Assembly (NCBI GenBank): GCA_964424115.1
Contig: CAYRHN010000002.1
Coordinates: 309,589-373,588 of the forward strand
From: CAYRHN01 sp964424115
Lineage (GTDB): Bacteria > Chloroflexota > Anaerolineae > Anaerolineales > Anaerolineaceae
Length of the DNA: 64,000 nucleotides
Reading direction: 5' to 3'
Made by a program: the position numbers and the translations under genes. Numbering within the stretch: position 1 is the stretch's first letter; each line of letters starts with the position of its first letter. A model generated the notes under the pieces. That model had not been told where the DNA came from. It was given only the letters and a program-made list of their open reading frames with translations, and searched no databases. This document shows positions 43,784 to 53,510 of the stretch, piece after piece.

Positions 43784-44434
43784 TTATCCGGTTTTATGTC
43801 CGCATTCGGAGCAAAATTTTGCGCCCGGATCGAGCTTTGCGCCGCATTCAGTACAAAAGGAGGTCTGAGCAGTTTTTGCCCCACATTCAGGGCAGAACTT
43901 GGCGGTTTTTGCAAGCGCTGCTCCGCATGATGGGCAGGTGGCCCGGACAGTTTCGCGCCAATCGCTGCCTTTGACCACATGCTCATCTTCCTGGCTGATG
44001 GCAGCAGATTCAAGGATTGCTTCACGGGCTTTATCGGCTTGTGCTGCCGACATTTCAACTGCCAGGTCAGGGGCGCATTCTTTGCACAAGCCGCGTTTTT
44101 CATTCCAGCATTTCTTTCGGCACACCCAATTCTGACAGCGAGGACATTGTACAAACGCTTCCTTGACTTGGCTGGCAGCTTTCACAAATGCTGCATCGTG
44201 CGCTTGCTGCCATTGCGAGGAACGCACTTGTTCGCCCACTGTGGCCGCAGAACCAAAAAGTCCTCCAAAAAGGCTACTGGCAGTGTTGAGCGCATTGGAA
44301 ACAGCTCCAGTCGCAAAGGTTTGGAATGGAGTGCGATGGCCGCTGCCACAACGGTTACAGTGAAACTCGAACTGGAAACCGGTGTCTGTGCTCAGATCGC
44401 TATAGTTGTTGGTAAATTCGATGAGTTCGGTCAT
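43784..44434 (-). CDS. multi-zinc-ribbon protein
   Basis: The 216-residue protein has an N-terminal CNRCGSGHRTPF pair and a Gly/Ala-rich stretch (FGGLFGSAATVGEQ). A central cluster follows (CPRCQNWVCRKKCW and CKECAPDL). Three C-terminal CxxC-type hairpins end it (CPSCGAALAKTAKFCPECG, CTECGAKLDPGAKFCSECG). No enzyme domain is seen. Such ribbons bind zinc and often sit on scaffold or membrane-associated proteins. Its ATG overlaps the stop of the upstream glycosyltransferase gene by 4 bp (ATGA), so the two are expressed together, but no functional link is known. It ends 28 bp before the L,D-transpeptidase start. Confidence 0.75.
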   Translation of the reverse strand: MTELIEFTNNYSDLSTDTGFQFEFHCNRCGSGHRTPFQTFATGAVSNALNTASSLFGGLFGSAATVGEQVRSSQWQQAHDAAFVKAASQVKEAFVQCPRCQNWVCRKKCWNEKRGLCKECAPDLAVEMSAAQADKAREAILESAAISQEDEHVVKGSDWRETVRATCPSCGAALAKTAKFCPECGAKTAQTSFCTECGAKLDPGAKFCSECGHKTG

Positions 44435-45822
44435 TGGGTTTTCTCCTTGGGGGAATATATGGCTTTACCTGGTTTTGTGAACATCTTGACAGTAAAGTAG
44501 GTGATCGCCGATAACAGGATGGTCAACGAGGAATAGACCAGCGTTATGGGTGAAACCCTTTTGAAAGGTTGATTAGAAAAACTTTGGGTAAGCAGATCGC
44601 GTACTTTTTGCGAGTGGATCAAATCCAACATTCGGTTCAAGCGCGCTTCAGGTTGATCGTCGTAAGGCGTTGGATTTTGGATCTGTTGATTATAAGCATC
44701 AATGGTGACGTTCATAATGTTGTACCAATCCAGGTGGCTGACGCGCTGGCGCGCGCTTTGGCAAATTTGCGCGTATTTTTCGGGCGGTAATTGGCAAATT
44801 CGCAACACCTGCTGTGCGAACTCTTGAGGGGTAGCTTCTTTGGGAAGGCGAGCACCTACTTCGTCATCGACCACCTCATTCACGGTTTCGTTTGAGAGCC
44901 CAACCACGGGGCGCCCCGAGGCCAGGGCTTCCAGAATGACCAGGCTTTGAACTTCCATTTGTGAGGCAGACACAAACACATGCGTTTTCTCCAGCCATTT
45001 TGGAATATCCAGGTGATTTATCTCACCGGAGAAAACCACTCGTTTCTCCAGATGATGGGTTGTTACAAAATCGTGTAAATCGGTATCTTCGTGAGGGATC
45101 AATGCGCTCCCCACTAATTGCAGGATATAGTTCTCTGGTAAACATTTCAGTACTTCGAGCAAAAATATTTGATTCTTCCGTGGTCCAAGCGAACCAACGA
45201 AGGTAAGAATCTTGGGCTCTGACGTGATATCCGCAAAACGACATGACTGGTAAAGACTTAGATTCCGACCATTAGGAATACGAAAGATGCGGTGTTTGAA
45301 TCCTACCCGACGGATAGATTCTTCCACCGGTTCATTGAGAGCAATCACTGCATCGCAGTTCTTTAGAAAAGTGTTGAAATAATTATTTAGAAATGACTCG
45401 GTCAATTTGAAATTGAAAATACTCAGCATATCTTTAGCACCGAAGTCAAGGATCTTGTCTACAAGTACATGGGCGGTATAGAAGAAAGGCACTTTGTTTT
45501 GGAGTGCCCAAACCTGGCAGATCAGGCTGATGCTGGTCTGCTCATGGGCATGGATGATATCGGGTTTGAAGGCATTAAGAAAGCTATGTAAACGCCGAAC
45601 GTTCTTTTGGCTCAGATCGGGAATACAAGCGTGGCCTTCTCCAGCGCTGGGAATGGTGAATAATTTCAACCCATTCTCGCCTTTCGTTAATCCTAACGTA
45701 TCGCCCGGGCATATCAGGACAACATCGTGGTATTTTGAGAAATATTCGGCGATTTCATAAGCTACTCTCCCAACGCCGCCCCCATAGCCTTTCTTAAATA
45801 CCACTGTAAAAACTATCTTCAT
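44431..45822 (-). CDS. family 4 glycosyltransferase with C-terminal membrane anchor
   Basis: The 463-residue protein is a GT-B enzyme. Its N-terminal half has FKKGYGGGVGRVAYEIAEYF and PDIIHAHEQTS. The C-terminal half has LTFVGSLGPRKNQIFLLEVL and the donor-site ExxxxxxxE in MEVQSLVILEALASGRPVVG. One hydrophobic segment near residue 437 (LTILLSAITYFTV) suggests membrane tethering at its last residues. GT4 enzymes transfer activated sugars to lipids or exopolysaccharide with retention. A TATAAT box about 38 bases upstream and GAGGA before the ATG support the start. Confidence 0.9.
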   Translation of the reverse strand: MKIVFTVVFKKGYGGGVGRVAYEIAEYFSKYHDVVLICPGDTLGLTKGENGLKLFTIPSAGEGHACIPDLSQKNVRRLHSFLNAFKPDIIHAHEQTSISLICQVWALQNKVPFFYTAHVLVDKILDFGAKDMLSIFNFKLTESFLNNYFNTFLKNCDAVIALNEPVEESIRRVGFKHRIFRIPNGRNLSLYQSCRFADITSEPKILTFVGSLGPRKNQIFLLEVLKCLPENYILQLVGSALIPHEDTDLHDFVTTHHLEKRVVFSGEINHLDIPKWLEKTHVFVSASQMEVQSLVILEALASGRPVVGLSNETVNEVVDDEVGARLPKEATPQEFAQQVLRICQLPPEKYAQICQSARQRVSHLDWYNIMNVTIDAYNQQIQNPTPYDDQPEARLNRMLDLIHSQKVRDLLTQSFSNQPFKRVSPITLVYSSLTILLSAITYFTVKMFTKPGKAIYSPKEKTQ

Positions 45823-45926
45823 GCGTGGTCCTCAAACGGATTTTCATAAATGTGGTTTAATTATACTACTGATGTTTTTTGTCCCACGATCTATAAAACT
45901 TAACTAGAAGACGACGAGGTTACCCT

Positions 45927-46634
45927 ATGGTGCGAGAAAAACCGGCGATTTATCGGATCACAGATTTGAAAACAACCGAGCGACCGCGCGAACGTCTTGC
46001 AGAACTGGGAGCAAATTCTCTCAGCTCAGCAGAATTAATCGCCATCTTGTTAAGAGTTGGCGTAACCGGTGAGAATTCGGTGCAGGTGGGACAGAGGTTA
46101 TTAAAAGAATTTAATGGGGTCCGTGGATTGCAACGGGCATCTTTTACGGAACTTTGCAAACAGAAGGGGGTTGGGCAGGCCAAGGCGGCGCAAATCAAAG
46201 CCGCGCTAGAGTTGGGCAATCGATTACGGGCTGAAACGCAGGATGACCGCCCTGAAATCCACAATCCCCAGTCGGCTGCTGATCTGGTGGAATACGAAAT
46301 GGCAGAATTACCGCAGGAACACTTACGGGTGATTAATCTGGACACGCGAAACCACGTGATCAATATCGAGGAAGTCTATATTGGCTCAGTGAATGCCTCC
46401 AGTGTCAGGGTTGGAGAGTTGTTCAAATCGGCTATTCATCGTAATGCTACCGCATTGATCCTGGTACATAACCATCCCAGCGGGGACCCTACCCCCAGCC
46501 CAGAAGATATTGCGCTGACCAGAGCAGTGATCCAGGCGGGAAAATTGTTGGATGTGGAAGTGTTAGATCATCTGGTGATTGGTCGCGGCAGGTATGTGTC
46601 GCTTAAAGAACGCGGATTAGCTTTTGTTGGCTAA
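45927..46634 (+). CDS. radC: RadC/YeeS-type JAMM domain protein
   Basis: The 235-residue protein has an N-terminal helix-hairpin-helix part (LSSAELIAILLRVG, FTELCKQKGVGQAKAAQIKAAL) and a C-terminal MPN/JAMM metallo-fold with HNHPSGDPTPSPEDIALT and a preceding VYIGSVNASSVRVGELF. RadC is widespread but its role in repair or recombination is disputed. The start has GACGAGG upstream. Its last 18 bp overlap the 3' end of the convergent DUF2344 gene, so the two transcripts are antisense there. Confidence 0.95.
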   Translation: MVREKPAIYRITDLKTTERPRERLAELGANSLSSAELIAILLRVGVTGENSVQVGQRLLKEFNGVRGLQRASFTELCKQKGVGQAKAAQIKAALELGNRLRAETQDDRPEIHNPQSAADLVEYEMAELPQEHLRVINLDTRNHVINIEEVYIGSVNASSVRVGELFKSAIHRNATALILVHNHPSGDPTPSPEDIALTRAVIQAGKLLDVEVLDHLVIGRGRYVSLKERGLAFVG

Positions 46635-47258
46635 CACCAAACGAATTCGTTCTACCCGGGCTGCAAAAGGATCCAAACCTAATGCGGAGAGCACCTCTTC
46701 TGGGCGACCGGTGGCACCTTCGCGCGCGGTAAGGCGCATGAAGAGGGTTGGCGTGCGGTAATCCGTAGATGGTAAGAGTGTCAGGGTTTGGATCAACGGG
46801 CGTAGGTCGTAGGGCTTTTGCCGCCATAACCTTGGAAGGCTAGTTGCGGTGAGAATCTCTTCAATCCTCGCGGCTAATAGGTCAGGCTGGATCGAATCCA
46901 GGGGGATGGCGTGATATTCAGAAGCGATCACCTGGGTAGGGATAGGGGCTTCATGCAAATCTATTTCTTCAACAGATGAGATTTCCAGCCCGGAAGGCAA
47001 GACGGGGGTCAGCAATTCAAGGACTGACTTGATTGGCATTTCTTTATCCAGCCAAATATCAATCATCTCAGCCCGACTCAGGATTCCGAGGGGGAGGGGG
47101 CAGGCCTGGTTGATACGCGGCTGGGGGTGAAATCCCTGGCTGTACGCCAGTGGTATTTTTGCGCGGCGAAGTGCGCGTTCCCAGATTTTATGCATGTCCA
47201 GGTTGCTGGTGTAGCGAAGGGAGTCCGTCTTGCTATAATGAATTCTTAATCGGATCAT
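46617..47258 (-). CDS. TIGR03936/DUF2344 family protein
   Basis: The ATG at 47258 is chosen because GGAG lies eight bases upstream and the frame upstream is inside the neighbouring gene. The 213-residue protein starts MIRLRIHYSKTDSLRYTSNLD and has WERALRRAKIPLAYSQGFHP and PLPLGILSRAEMIDIWL, the hallmarks of the radical-SAM-linked TIGR03936 family. It nearly always accompanies the TIGR03960 radical SAM protein, either as a separate gene or fused; here the two stops and starts are within 6 bp. The reaction of the pair is unknown. Confidence 0.9.
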   Translation of the reverse strand: MIRLRIHYSKTDSLRYTSNLDMHKIWERALRRAKIPLAYSQGFHPQPRINQACPLPLGILSRAEMIDIWLDKEMPIKSVLELLTPVLPSGLEISSVEEIDLHEAPIPTQVIASEYHAIPLDSIQPDLLAARIEEILTATSLPRLWRQKPYDLRPLIQTLTLLPSTDYRTPTLFMRLTAREGATGRPEEVLSALGLDPFAARVERIRLVLANKS

Positions 47259-47263
47259 TTGCA

Positions 47264-49171
47264 TCACTCCACAACTAACGTAGCGGCGGAAACCGGAGGA
47301 CATTTCCAATCATCGCCGGGATTTTTTTTGCGCAGTTCGCGGAAAGCTGGCAAGATGCCACAAGCATAACATTGTTCACGGCAATCCGGTTGAAGACGGC
47401 AATCCATGCTGGCCTGGAATTCCTTGGCAAGGTAAGCGCGTGAGACTCCAGTACGGATATGGTCCCAAGGGAGCACCTCATCGATTTGGCGCTCCCGGTG
47501 GGTGTAGAAAGAAGGATCGATCCCGTTTTCCTCAAATGCCTGCATCCACAGATCGAAGCGAAAACGATCTTGCCAGGCATCGAAACGCGCTCCAAGTTGC
47601 CATGCGGAGTAGATCACTGCAGAAAGTCGGCGGTCACCACGTGAAAGCCAGGCTTCCAGCAAGGTTTCGCGTGGATTAGTCCAATTTAATTTCAAGCCTG
47701 GGGAGCGCATCTCGTTGCGCAGCAGGGTCTGCTTGGCCTCAATTTGAGTTTGTGTGTCGCTGGCGATCCATTGAAACGGTGTGTGGGGCTTGGGAACGAA
47801 CGTGCTGACCCCGGCGTGAAGATTGGCGCGGCGGCCAATGGCTTTGCGGCCTTCTGCCAGAACTGCTTTGCACAAGTTAGCGATTTCGTGAACATCATCC
47901 AACGTTTCTGAGGGATGACCGATCATGAAGTACAACTTCAGAGTAGGCCAACCCCGGCTGTAAATGGCGCGCGCAACTTCAAGCAATTGTTCGGAAGGAA
48001 TTGGCTTATTGATCACCGAGCGCATGCGGTCGCTGGCGGCTTCAGGCGCCAGGGTAAAACCACCCTGACGTGCGCCTTGCAATTTTTCGAGCAAATCTAC
48101 CGAAAATGACTCAATACGAAGTGATGGGAGCGAAATGGCTAAATGGCGTCCATCGAATTTGTGATTGATGGTCTGTACCAGTTCCAGGATATGCGTATAG
48201 TCAGAAGAGGAAAGAGAAAGTAATGCGACTTCCTCAAAGCCGGTATTTTCCAAGGCCTCCTCAATGGAGGCCACAATATCTGAAACGCTGCGTTCGCGCA
48301 CCGGGCGGGTAACCATCCCGGCGTGGCAGAAGCGGCATCCGCGCGTGCATCCGCGCATGATCTCAATTGCCACACGGTTGTGAACCACATCTATATTCGG
48401 GACGAAAAAGTGGGTTGGTGGAGGAGGTAATTTTCCGACTATTCTCTTGAGAACCGTTGGGGGCGTGGCAGCATCCAGGGTTTCCATTGCGGCGAGGGTA
48501 TGGTCTGGATTGTAACGAGGTATGTATAACGACGGCACATAAACCCCCGGAATGATTGACAGACGGTGTAATAACTGAGGACGATCCAGATCATCACGCT
48601 TCCAGGATTGGTAAGCGCGAACGATTTCCATGATCACCTCTTCTCCTTCGCCAATAGCGAAGGCGTCAATGAAAGGAGCCATCGGCTCGGGATTATATGT
48701 GGCATGTCCCCCCGCAATAACCAGCGGATGGGTGCGATTACGCTCTTTTGAAAAAATCGGGATTTGCGATAATTCGAGAAGCTGTAATGCGTTGGTGTAG
48801 AGAGTTTCGTAGGGAAGGGTGATCCCTAAGATGTCGAACGCGGCTATTGCGTGCTTAGATTCCAGGCTGTATAACGGAATTTCTGCTTTGTGCATCTGCT
48901 CTTCCATATCTTCCCAGGGCAGATACGTGCGTTCGGCTAAAACATCGGGACACCGATTGAGAATATCGTATAAAATTCCAATCCCAAGATTGGGTAAACC
49001 AATGTCGTATATGTCTGGAAAAGCAAGCGCGACACGGGTATTTATGGAGGTCCAGTCTTTTACGATCTGGTTATACTCACCGCCGACATAACGACCGGGC
49101 TTTTGCACACGTAGCAGAATATTCTCCAGGCGGCGTTCAATTTCATTTGCAGACAATAATTGAATTTCCAT
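47264..49171 (-). CDS. TIGR03960 family B12-binding-domain radical SAM protein
   Basis: The 635-residue protein has an N-terminal cobalamin-binding-like half (ALAFPDIYDIGLPNLGI, LVIAGGHATYNPEP, FAIGEGEEVIMEIV) and a radical SAM half with CTRGCRFCHAG (CxxxCxxC near residue 275), LAPEAASDRMRSVI and LKLYFMIGHPSET. A Cys-rich C-terminus (CRLQPDCREQCYACG) probably holds another metal site. The family is conserved with TIGR03936, often near ribosomal protein L21/L27 and RNase genes, but its product is unknown. It follows the DUF503 gene by 8 bp. Confidence 0.93.
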   Translation of the reverse strand: MEIQLLSANEIERRLENILLRVQKPGRYVGGEYNQIVKDWTSINTRVALAFPDIYDIGLPNLGIGILYDILNRCPDVLAERTYLPWEDMEEQMHKAEIPLYSLESKHAIAAFDILGITLPYETLYTNALQLLELSQIPIFSKERNRTHPLVIAGGHATYNPEPMAPFIDAFAIGEGEEVIMEIVRAYQSWKRDDLDRPQLLHRLSIIPGVYVPSLYIPRYNPDHTLAAMETLDAATPPTVLKRIVGKLPPPPTHFFVPNIDVVHNRVAIEIMRGCTRGCRFCHAGMVTRPVRERSVSDIVASIEEALENTGFEEVALLSLSSSDYTHILELVQTINHKFDGRHLAISLPSLRIESFSVDLLEKLQGARQGGFTLAPEAASDRMRSVINKPIPSEQLLEVARAIYSRGWPTLKLYFMIGHPSETLDDVHEIANLCKAVLAEGRKAIGRRANLHAGVSTFVPKPHTPFQWIASDTQTQIEAKQTLLRNEMRSPGLKLNWTNPRETLLEAWLSRGDRRLSAVIYSAWQLGARFDAWQDRFRFDLWMQAFEENGIDPSFYTHRERQIDEVLPWDHIRTGVSRAYLAKEFQASMDCRLQPDCREQCYACGILPAFRELRKKNPGDDWKCPPVSAATLVVE

Positions 49172-49179
49172 ATCTTGCT

Positions 49180-49464
49180 TTACACAATCTCCAGGTGGTA
49201 TTCAACCAATTCAATATCCGGCCAGGTGCGGGGGATAAAGTCGATGACCGGTTGCAGGGCCCTCTGTAAGTACGCGCTTTCATTTCCTACCATAGCGCAT
49301 GCCAGAACCGCCTCCTGCCATTGATCCTGACTGCCAACTTCGGCAGTGGACAGATTGAATTCTTTATGCAGGCGGGCCAGGATTGGTTTGATCCGACTCC
49401 GTTTTGCCTTTAGGGACCTGCAATCAGGTAGATAGAAATGGAGTTTCAGGATCGCAACCGGCAT
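49180..49464 (-). CDS. DUF503 (YlxP-like) protein
   Basis: The 94-residue protein matches DUF503 in length and pattern: an opening beta strand (AILKLHFYLPDCRSLKAKRS), then LNLSTAEVG-like sequence (here FNLSTAEVGSQDQWQ), and a closing helix and strand. YlxP-type proteins fold like ferredoxins and are linked to ribosome assembly genes in other bacteria; function is not settled. TACATT lies six bases before the ATG, a weak match to the leaderless pattern seen elsewhere. It probably leads the transcript of the TIGR03960 and TIGR03936 genes. Confidence 0.85.
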   Translation of the reverse strand: MPVAILKLHFYLPDCRSLKAKRSRIKPILARLHKEFNLSTAEVGSQDQWQEAVLACAMVGNESAYLQRALQPVIDFIPRTWPDIELVEYHLEIV

Positions 49465-49585
49465 GCGCCAAATGTAACCGAAAGGTAGGGAAGCGTCAAG
49501 TCACCAGGTCAAATTGCCCCTTGCATTAAGCCCATGCGGAGGTTAAAATCCTCTCCTGAGACGATTGGATGGCAATGAAATAAAT

Positions 49586-50968
49586 ATGAATGATCTCGAA
49601 GTAGCTTACCAGGCGGCATTAGATTATCTTTACCATTTTGTGGATTATAGTCTGACGCGAAATCTGCGGAATATCTCGGAAAAGTTCGACCTTTCGAGAA
49701 TGCGCGCATTGATGGCGCGTTTGGGCAATCCTCAAAACAACTTTGCAGTGGTGCATATAGCTGGAACAAAGGGAAAAGGCTCGGTTTCGGCCATGGTTGC
49801 CAGTGCTCTTCGCGCTGCAGGATATTGTACCGGATTTTACACCTCTCCCCATTTGGTAGATTTTACGGAAAGAATACAAATTGATGGTCGGCAGATATCT
49901 CACGCCGAGTTAGTGGAATTGGTGGAAGAATTAAAGCTGCATGTGCGTGAGGAGGACCGGCTAACCACCTTCGAGTTAACTACCGCACTGGGTTTTATGT
50001 TCTTTGCGAAGCACCATGTAAGGGTGGCAGTGGTAGAAGTGGGATTGGGCGGCAGATTGGATGCCACCAATATCGTAACCCCTCTGGTCTCGGTAATTAC
50101 CTCGTTATCTTACGATCACATGAATGTTTTGGGGAACACCCTGGCCGAGATTGCCGGTGAAAAGGCAGGTATTATCAAACAAGGCCGTCCGGTTGTATTA
50201 GCTCCTCAGAAAGATGAAGCCCGATTGGTTGTTGAGAGGATTGCGGCAGAACGAAATGCCCGGTTGATCCAGGTGGGGCGAGATGTTCTATTTGCCCCGA
50301 TCAGCCATTCCCTGGATGGACAGTCGTTGCTGGTGTGGTCGTCTGAGGATCAGGCGTTGGTCGATAGATATATCGAATCTGGTGGACGTGATAACTGGGA
50401 GCCCTTCCGATTAACCATCCCGTTATTAGGTTATCACCAGGTGGAAAATGCGGCAACGGCTTACGCCGCTTTAAGTGCCGTTAGTGCGGAAGGCCTGGCA
50501 GTCAGCGAACACGCCATTCGGCAGGGCTTTCGGCAGGTGGCCTGGCCAGGTCGGTTTGAGATTCTGTCTCGCCGGCCATTTGTGATCATCGATTCGGCTC
50601 ATAACCGTGATTCGGCTTTGAAATTACGCTTGACCCTGGATGACTATTTGCCGGAACTACCTGTGATTTTGATCTTTGGCGCGTCTGAGGAAAAAGATAT
50701 CAGCGGGATGTTCGCTGAGCTGCTTCCACGCGTCCGGCAGGTAATCGCGACACAGTCGAACCACCCCAGGGCCATCGACACAGGGAAATTGGTCGAACTG
50801 GCCCACCGGTTTGGATGTCGCGCGCAGGCTGCTGTGCCGGTCGAAGAAGCTTTAAAGAAAGCCTTAGAATTGGCTGGTGAAGAAGCAGTGGTTTTGGCTT
50901 CGGGCAGCTTGTTTGTTGCCGCGGCGATCCGCGAAACCTGGTTCCGCTTAATGCATGAACGTGTGTAA
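49586..50968 (+). CDS. folC: folylpolyglutamate/dihydrofolate synthase
   Basis: The ATG at 49586 is preferred to a TTG at 49565. The 460-residue Mur-ligase-family protein has the P-loop HIAGTKGKGSVSAM, the family motif TGFYTSPHLVDFTERI, the central EVGLGGRLDATNIV and SLSYDHMNVLG, and C-terminal FVIIDSAHNRDSA. It adds glutamate to folates and possibly to dihydropteroate, using ATP. The ribosome-binding site is weak. The lon gene starts 28 bp downstream, and the two are likely cotranscribed. Confidence 0.95.
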   Translation: MNDLEVAYQAALDYLYHFVDYSLTRNLRNISEKFDLSRMRALMARLGNPQNNFAVVHIAGTKGKGSVSAMVASALRAAGYCTGFYTSPHLVDFTERIQIDGRQISHAELVELVEELKLHVREEDRLTTFELTTALGFMFFAKHHVRVAVVEVGLGGRLDATNIVTPLVSVITSLSYDHMNVLGNTLAEIAGEKAGIIKQGRPVVLAPQKDEARLVVERIAAERNARLIQVGRDVLFAPISHSLDGQSLLVWSSEDQALVDRYIESGGRDNWEPFRLTIPLLGYHQVENAATAYAALSAVSAEGLAVSEHAIRQGFRQVAWPGRFEILSRRPFVIIDSAHNRDSALKLRLTLDDYLPELPVILIFGASEEKDISGMFAELLPRVRQVIATQSNHPRAIDTGKLVELAHRFGCRAQAAVPVEEALKKALELAGEEAVVLASGSLFVAAAIRETWFRLMHERV

Positions 50969-50996
50969 TTCTCTTGATACGAGATAAAAGGAAAAG

Positions 50997-53510
50997 ATGA
51001 TGAGAGATTGGTTTCAAAGTAATGACGACGAAGACTATTCAGCATCTCTGCACCAACGTACAGAGGAGCTTTATCGTATTCCCAGCCAGGAACCGGATTC
51101 CAACGGATTAATCGAAGCCCCGGTTTTGCTTTTGCGTGATATTGTGATCTTTCCGCGGATGATTGCACCAATTTTTATTTCGGATGGTCCCAATCACAAG
51201 GCGATTGAAGAATCTCAGGCACATTATTCAACCATGATTGCATTGGTGCAGCGGGACTCGGAAATCGACGATCCAAAGCCCGAAGATCTCTTACCAATTG
51301 GGGTTGAAGTGGCGGTGGGACGGATGTTGGAAATCCCGGATAATAATTTTTCTGCCCTGGCTCAAGGTCGCCGGCGCGTGGAAGTGGTCGAGGTAATCCA
51401 ACACAAACCTTTCATGCGGGTGCGAGTGCGTCCGATTGAAGAAAGCACTGAAGTAGACCGCACAACCGATGCCCTGATGCGGACCGTGCGTGATCTGTTT
51501 GAGCGTTGTGTGCAACTCGACCGAGGCCTTCCCGAAGAAGCGCACCTATTTTCGATGAATATCAGCGAGCCGGGTTGGTTGGCGGATATGGTCGCTACCG
51601 CTATTTCATTACCATTCAAAGAACGCCAATCTCTGCTGGTCATCTACGACCCACAGGAACGGTTGAAACGGGTAAATCGCCTGCTGGCGCAAGAGCTGGA
51701 TGTTTTACAACTGGAAGATGACATTCAAAACCGCGTACAGAGTGAAGTGGATCGCAGCCAACGAGAGTTCTATTTGCGCGAGCAGATGAAAGTGATCCAA
51801 TCCGAGCTAGGCGAAGGGGATATCTGGACGCGCGAGATATCCGAAATTAAGGAGCAGGTTCAAAATAAGCAAATTCCAGAAGAGGTACGCGCGGCTGCGT
51901 TAAAGGAAATCGAGCGAATGAATCAAATGCCGCCCATGTCACCCGAGGTGGGTATCATTCGCACTTATTTGGATTGGATTCTGGAATTGCCCTGGTTTGA
52001 GGTTACCGAAGATAACCTGGATGTTCGACACGTGGCCAAAGTGCTGGATCAGTATCATTATGGATTAGGTAAAGCCAAGGATAGGATCCTCGAATACATT
52101 GCAGTACGGAGCTTGAAACCTAAGCGCTCGCGACAGCCAATCCTTTGTTTTGTCGGTCCACCCGGCACAGGTAAAACCTCTTTAGGACGTTCGATCGCCG
52201 AGGCGCTTGGAAGGAAATTTGTGCGTGTCTCTTTGGGAGGCGTGCGAGACGAGGCGGAAATTCGCGGGCACCGTAGAACTTATATCGGTGCAATGCCAGG
52301 GAGAATCCTGCAAACCATGCGGCGGGCCGGTTCAAGCAATCCGTTATTCATGTTGGATGAAATTGACAAATTAGGCAGCGATTTTCGCGGCGACCCATCT
52401 TCTGCTTTGCTGGAAGTGTTAGATCCAGAACAAAATTACGCCTTTTCGGATCATTACCTTGAGCTGGCGTATGATCTTTCGAAAGTTCTGTTCATCACCA
52501 CCGCGAATTCATTAATGACGATTCCGCCGGCCTTGCTGGACCGGATGGAGCTTCTGGAATTCCCTGGCTATATTGAGGAAGAGAAACTGGAAATTTCACG
52601 CCGTTTCCTGATCCCTCGTCAAATGGAGGAGTCTGGCCTTGAAAATGGGGATCTAACCTTCAACGAGACGGCTGTTCGGCGGATCATTCGAGAATACACG
52701 TATGAAGCCGGAGTGCGCAATCTGGAACGGGAGATCGGTAGAATTTGTCGAAAGACCGCCAGATTGAAATCCGAGAAGAAGCGCTTTAAAGTGCGCCTGA
52801 CCCCGCAGGTGGTTGAAAAATTATTGGGGCCTCCCCAATTCTTTGAAACCGAAGCTGAGCGCCAGGATGAGGTGGGGGTCGCAACGGCAATCGCCTGGAC
52901 AGAGAACGGCGGCGATATCATGCCTGTAGAAGTCTTGATCCTCGAAGGTAAAGGCAACATGCAGATCACGGGACAAATTGGAGAGGTGATGCAAGAATCC
53001 GCCCAGGCTGCATTGTCATATCTGAAATCCCGCGCCCGAGAACTTGGGCTTGATCCGGAATCTTTTGAGGGGTTAGACGTGCATATTCATGTGCCTGAAG
53101 GTGCCATACCAAAAGATGGCCCTTCGGCTGGGATCACCATTGCCGCGGCTTTAATCTCGGCTTTTACCGAGCGGAAGATATATAGAGATGTAGGCATGAC
53201 CGGTGAGATCACCCTCCGTGGAAGAATCCTGCCGATCGGTGGTGTGCGAGAGAAAATCCTGGCTGCACACCGGGCCGGTCTGAAGCGAGTCATTTTACCT
53301 GAGCGAAACCTGAAGGACTTGGTGGATGTGCCTCGCAAAGTACTGGACGAGTTAAAGATTATTCCGGCAACTCACATGGATCAGGTATTAGAAGTGTGTA
53401 TGCATCCGGTCCCAGAGAAGCCCCCGCGCCAGCGAAAAGCATCCCCCAAAAATCAAGCTGCCGCTGATAAGGTAGGAGCAGCCAGCCAGAGTGAAGTAAA
53501 AGAAGATTAA
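50997..53510 (+). CDS. lon: ATP-dependent protease Lon
   Basis: The 837 residues have the standard layout. The N-terminal substrate domain holds LIEAPVLLLRDIVIFPRM, and a coiled helical linker has QREFYLREQMKVIQSELGE. The AAA+ module follows, with Walker A GPPGTGKTSLG, HRRTYIGAMPGRIL and Walker B FMLDEIDKL. The serine-lysine protease domain has PKDGPSAGITIA (catalytic Ser about 707) and GGVREKILAAHRAG (Lys about 751). A short basic/acidic tail (about 30 residues) is added at the C-terminus. It degrades misfolded and regulatory proteins in the cytoplasm. AAAGGAAAAG precedes the double ATG. Its TAA overlaps the convergent gene's stop in the palindrome TTAA. Confidence 0.97.
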   Translation: MMRDWFQSNDDEDYSASLHQRTEELYRIPSQEPDSNGLIEAPVLLLRDIVIFPRMIAPIFISDGPNHKAIEESQAHYSTMIALVQRDSEIDDPKPEDLLPIGVEVAVGRMLEIPDNNFSALAQGRRRVEVVEVIQHKPFMRVRVRPIEESTEVDRTTDALMRTVRDLFERCVQLDRGLPEEAHLFSMNISEPGWLADMVATAISLPFKERQSLLVIYDPQERLKRVNRLLAQELDVLQLEDDIQNRVQSEVDRSQREFYLREQMKVIQSELGEGDIWTREISEIKEQVQNKQIPEEVRAAALKEIERMNQMPPMSPEVGIIRTYLDWILELPWFEVTEDNLDVRHVAKVLDQYHYGLGKAKDRILEYIAVRSLKPKRSRQPILCFVGPPGTGKTSLGRSIAEALGRKFVRVSLGGVRDEAEIRGHRRTYIGAMPGRILQTMRRAGSSNPLFMLDEIDKLGSDFRGDPSSALLEVLDPEQNYAFSDHYLELAYDLSKVLFITTANSLMTIPPALLDRMELLEFPGYIEEEKLEISRRFLIPRQMEESGLENGDLTFNETAVRRIIREYTYEAGVRNLEREIGRICRKTARLKSEKKRFKVRLTPQVVEKLLGPPQFFETEAERQDEVGVATAIAWTENGGDIMPVEVLILEGKGNMQITGQIGEVMQESAQAALSYLKSRARELGLDPESFEGLDVHIHVPEGAIPKDGPSAGITIAAALISAFTERKIYRDVGMTGEITLRGRILPIGGVREKILAAHRAGLKRVILPERNLKDLVDVPRKVLDELKIIPATHMDQVLEVCMHPVPEKPPRQRKASPKNQAAADKVGAASQSEVKED

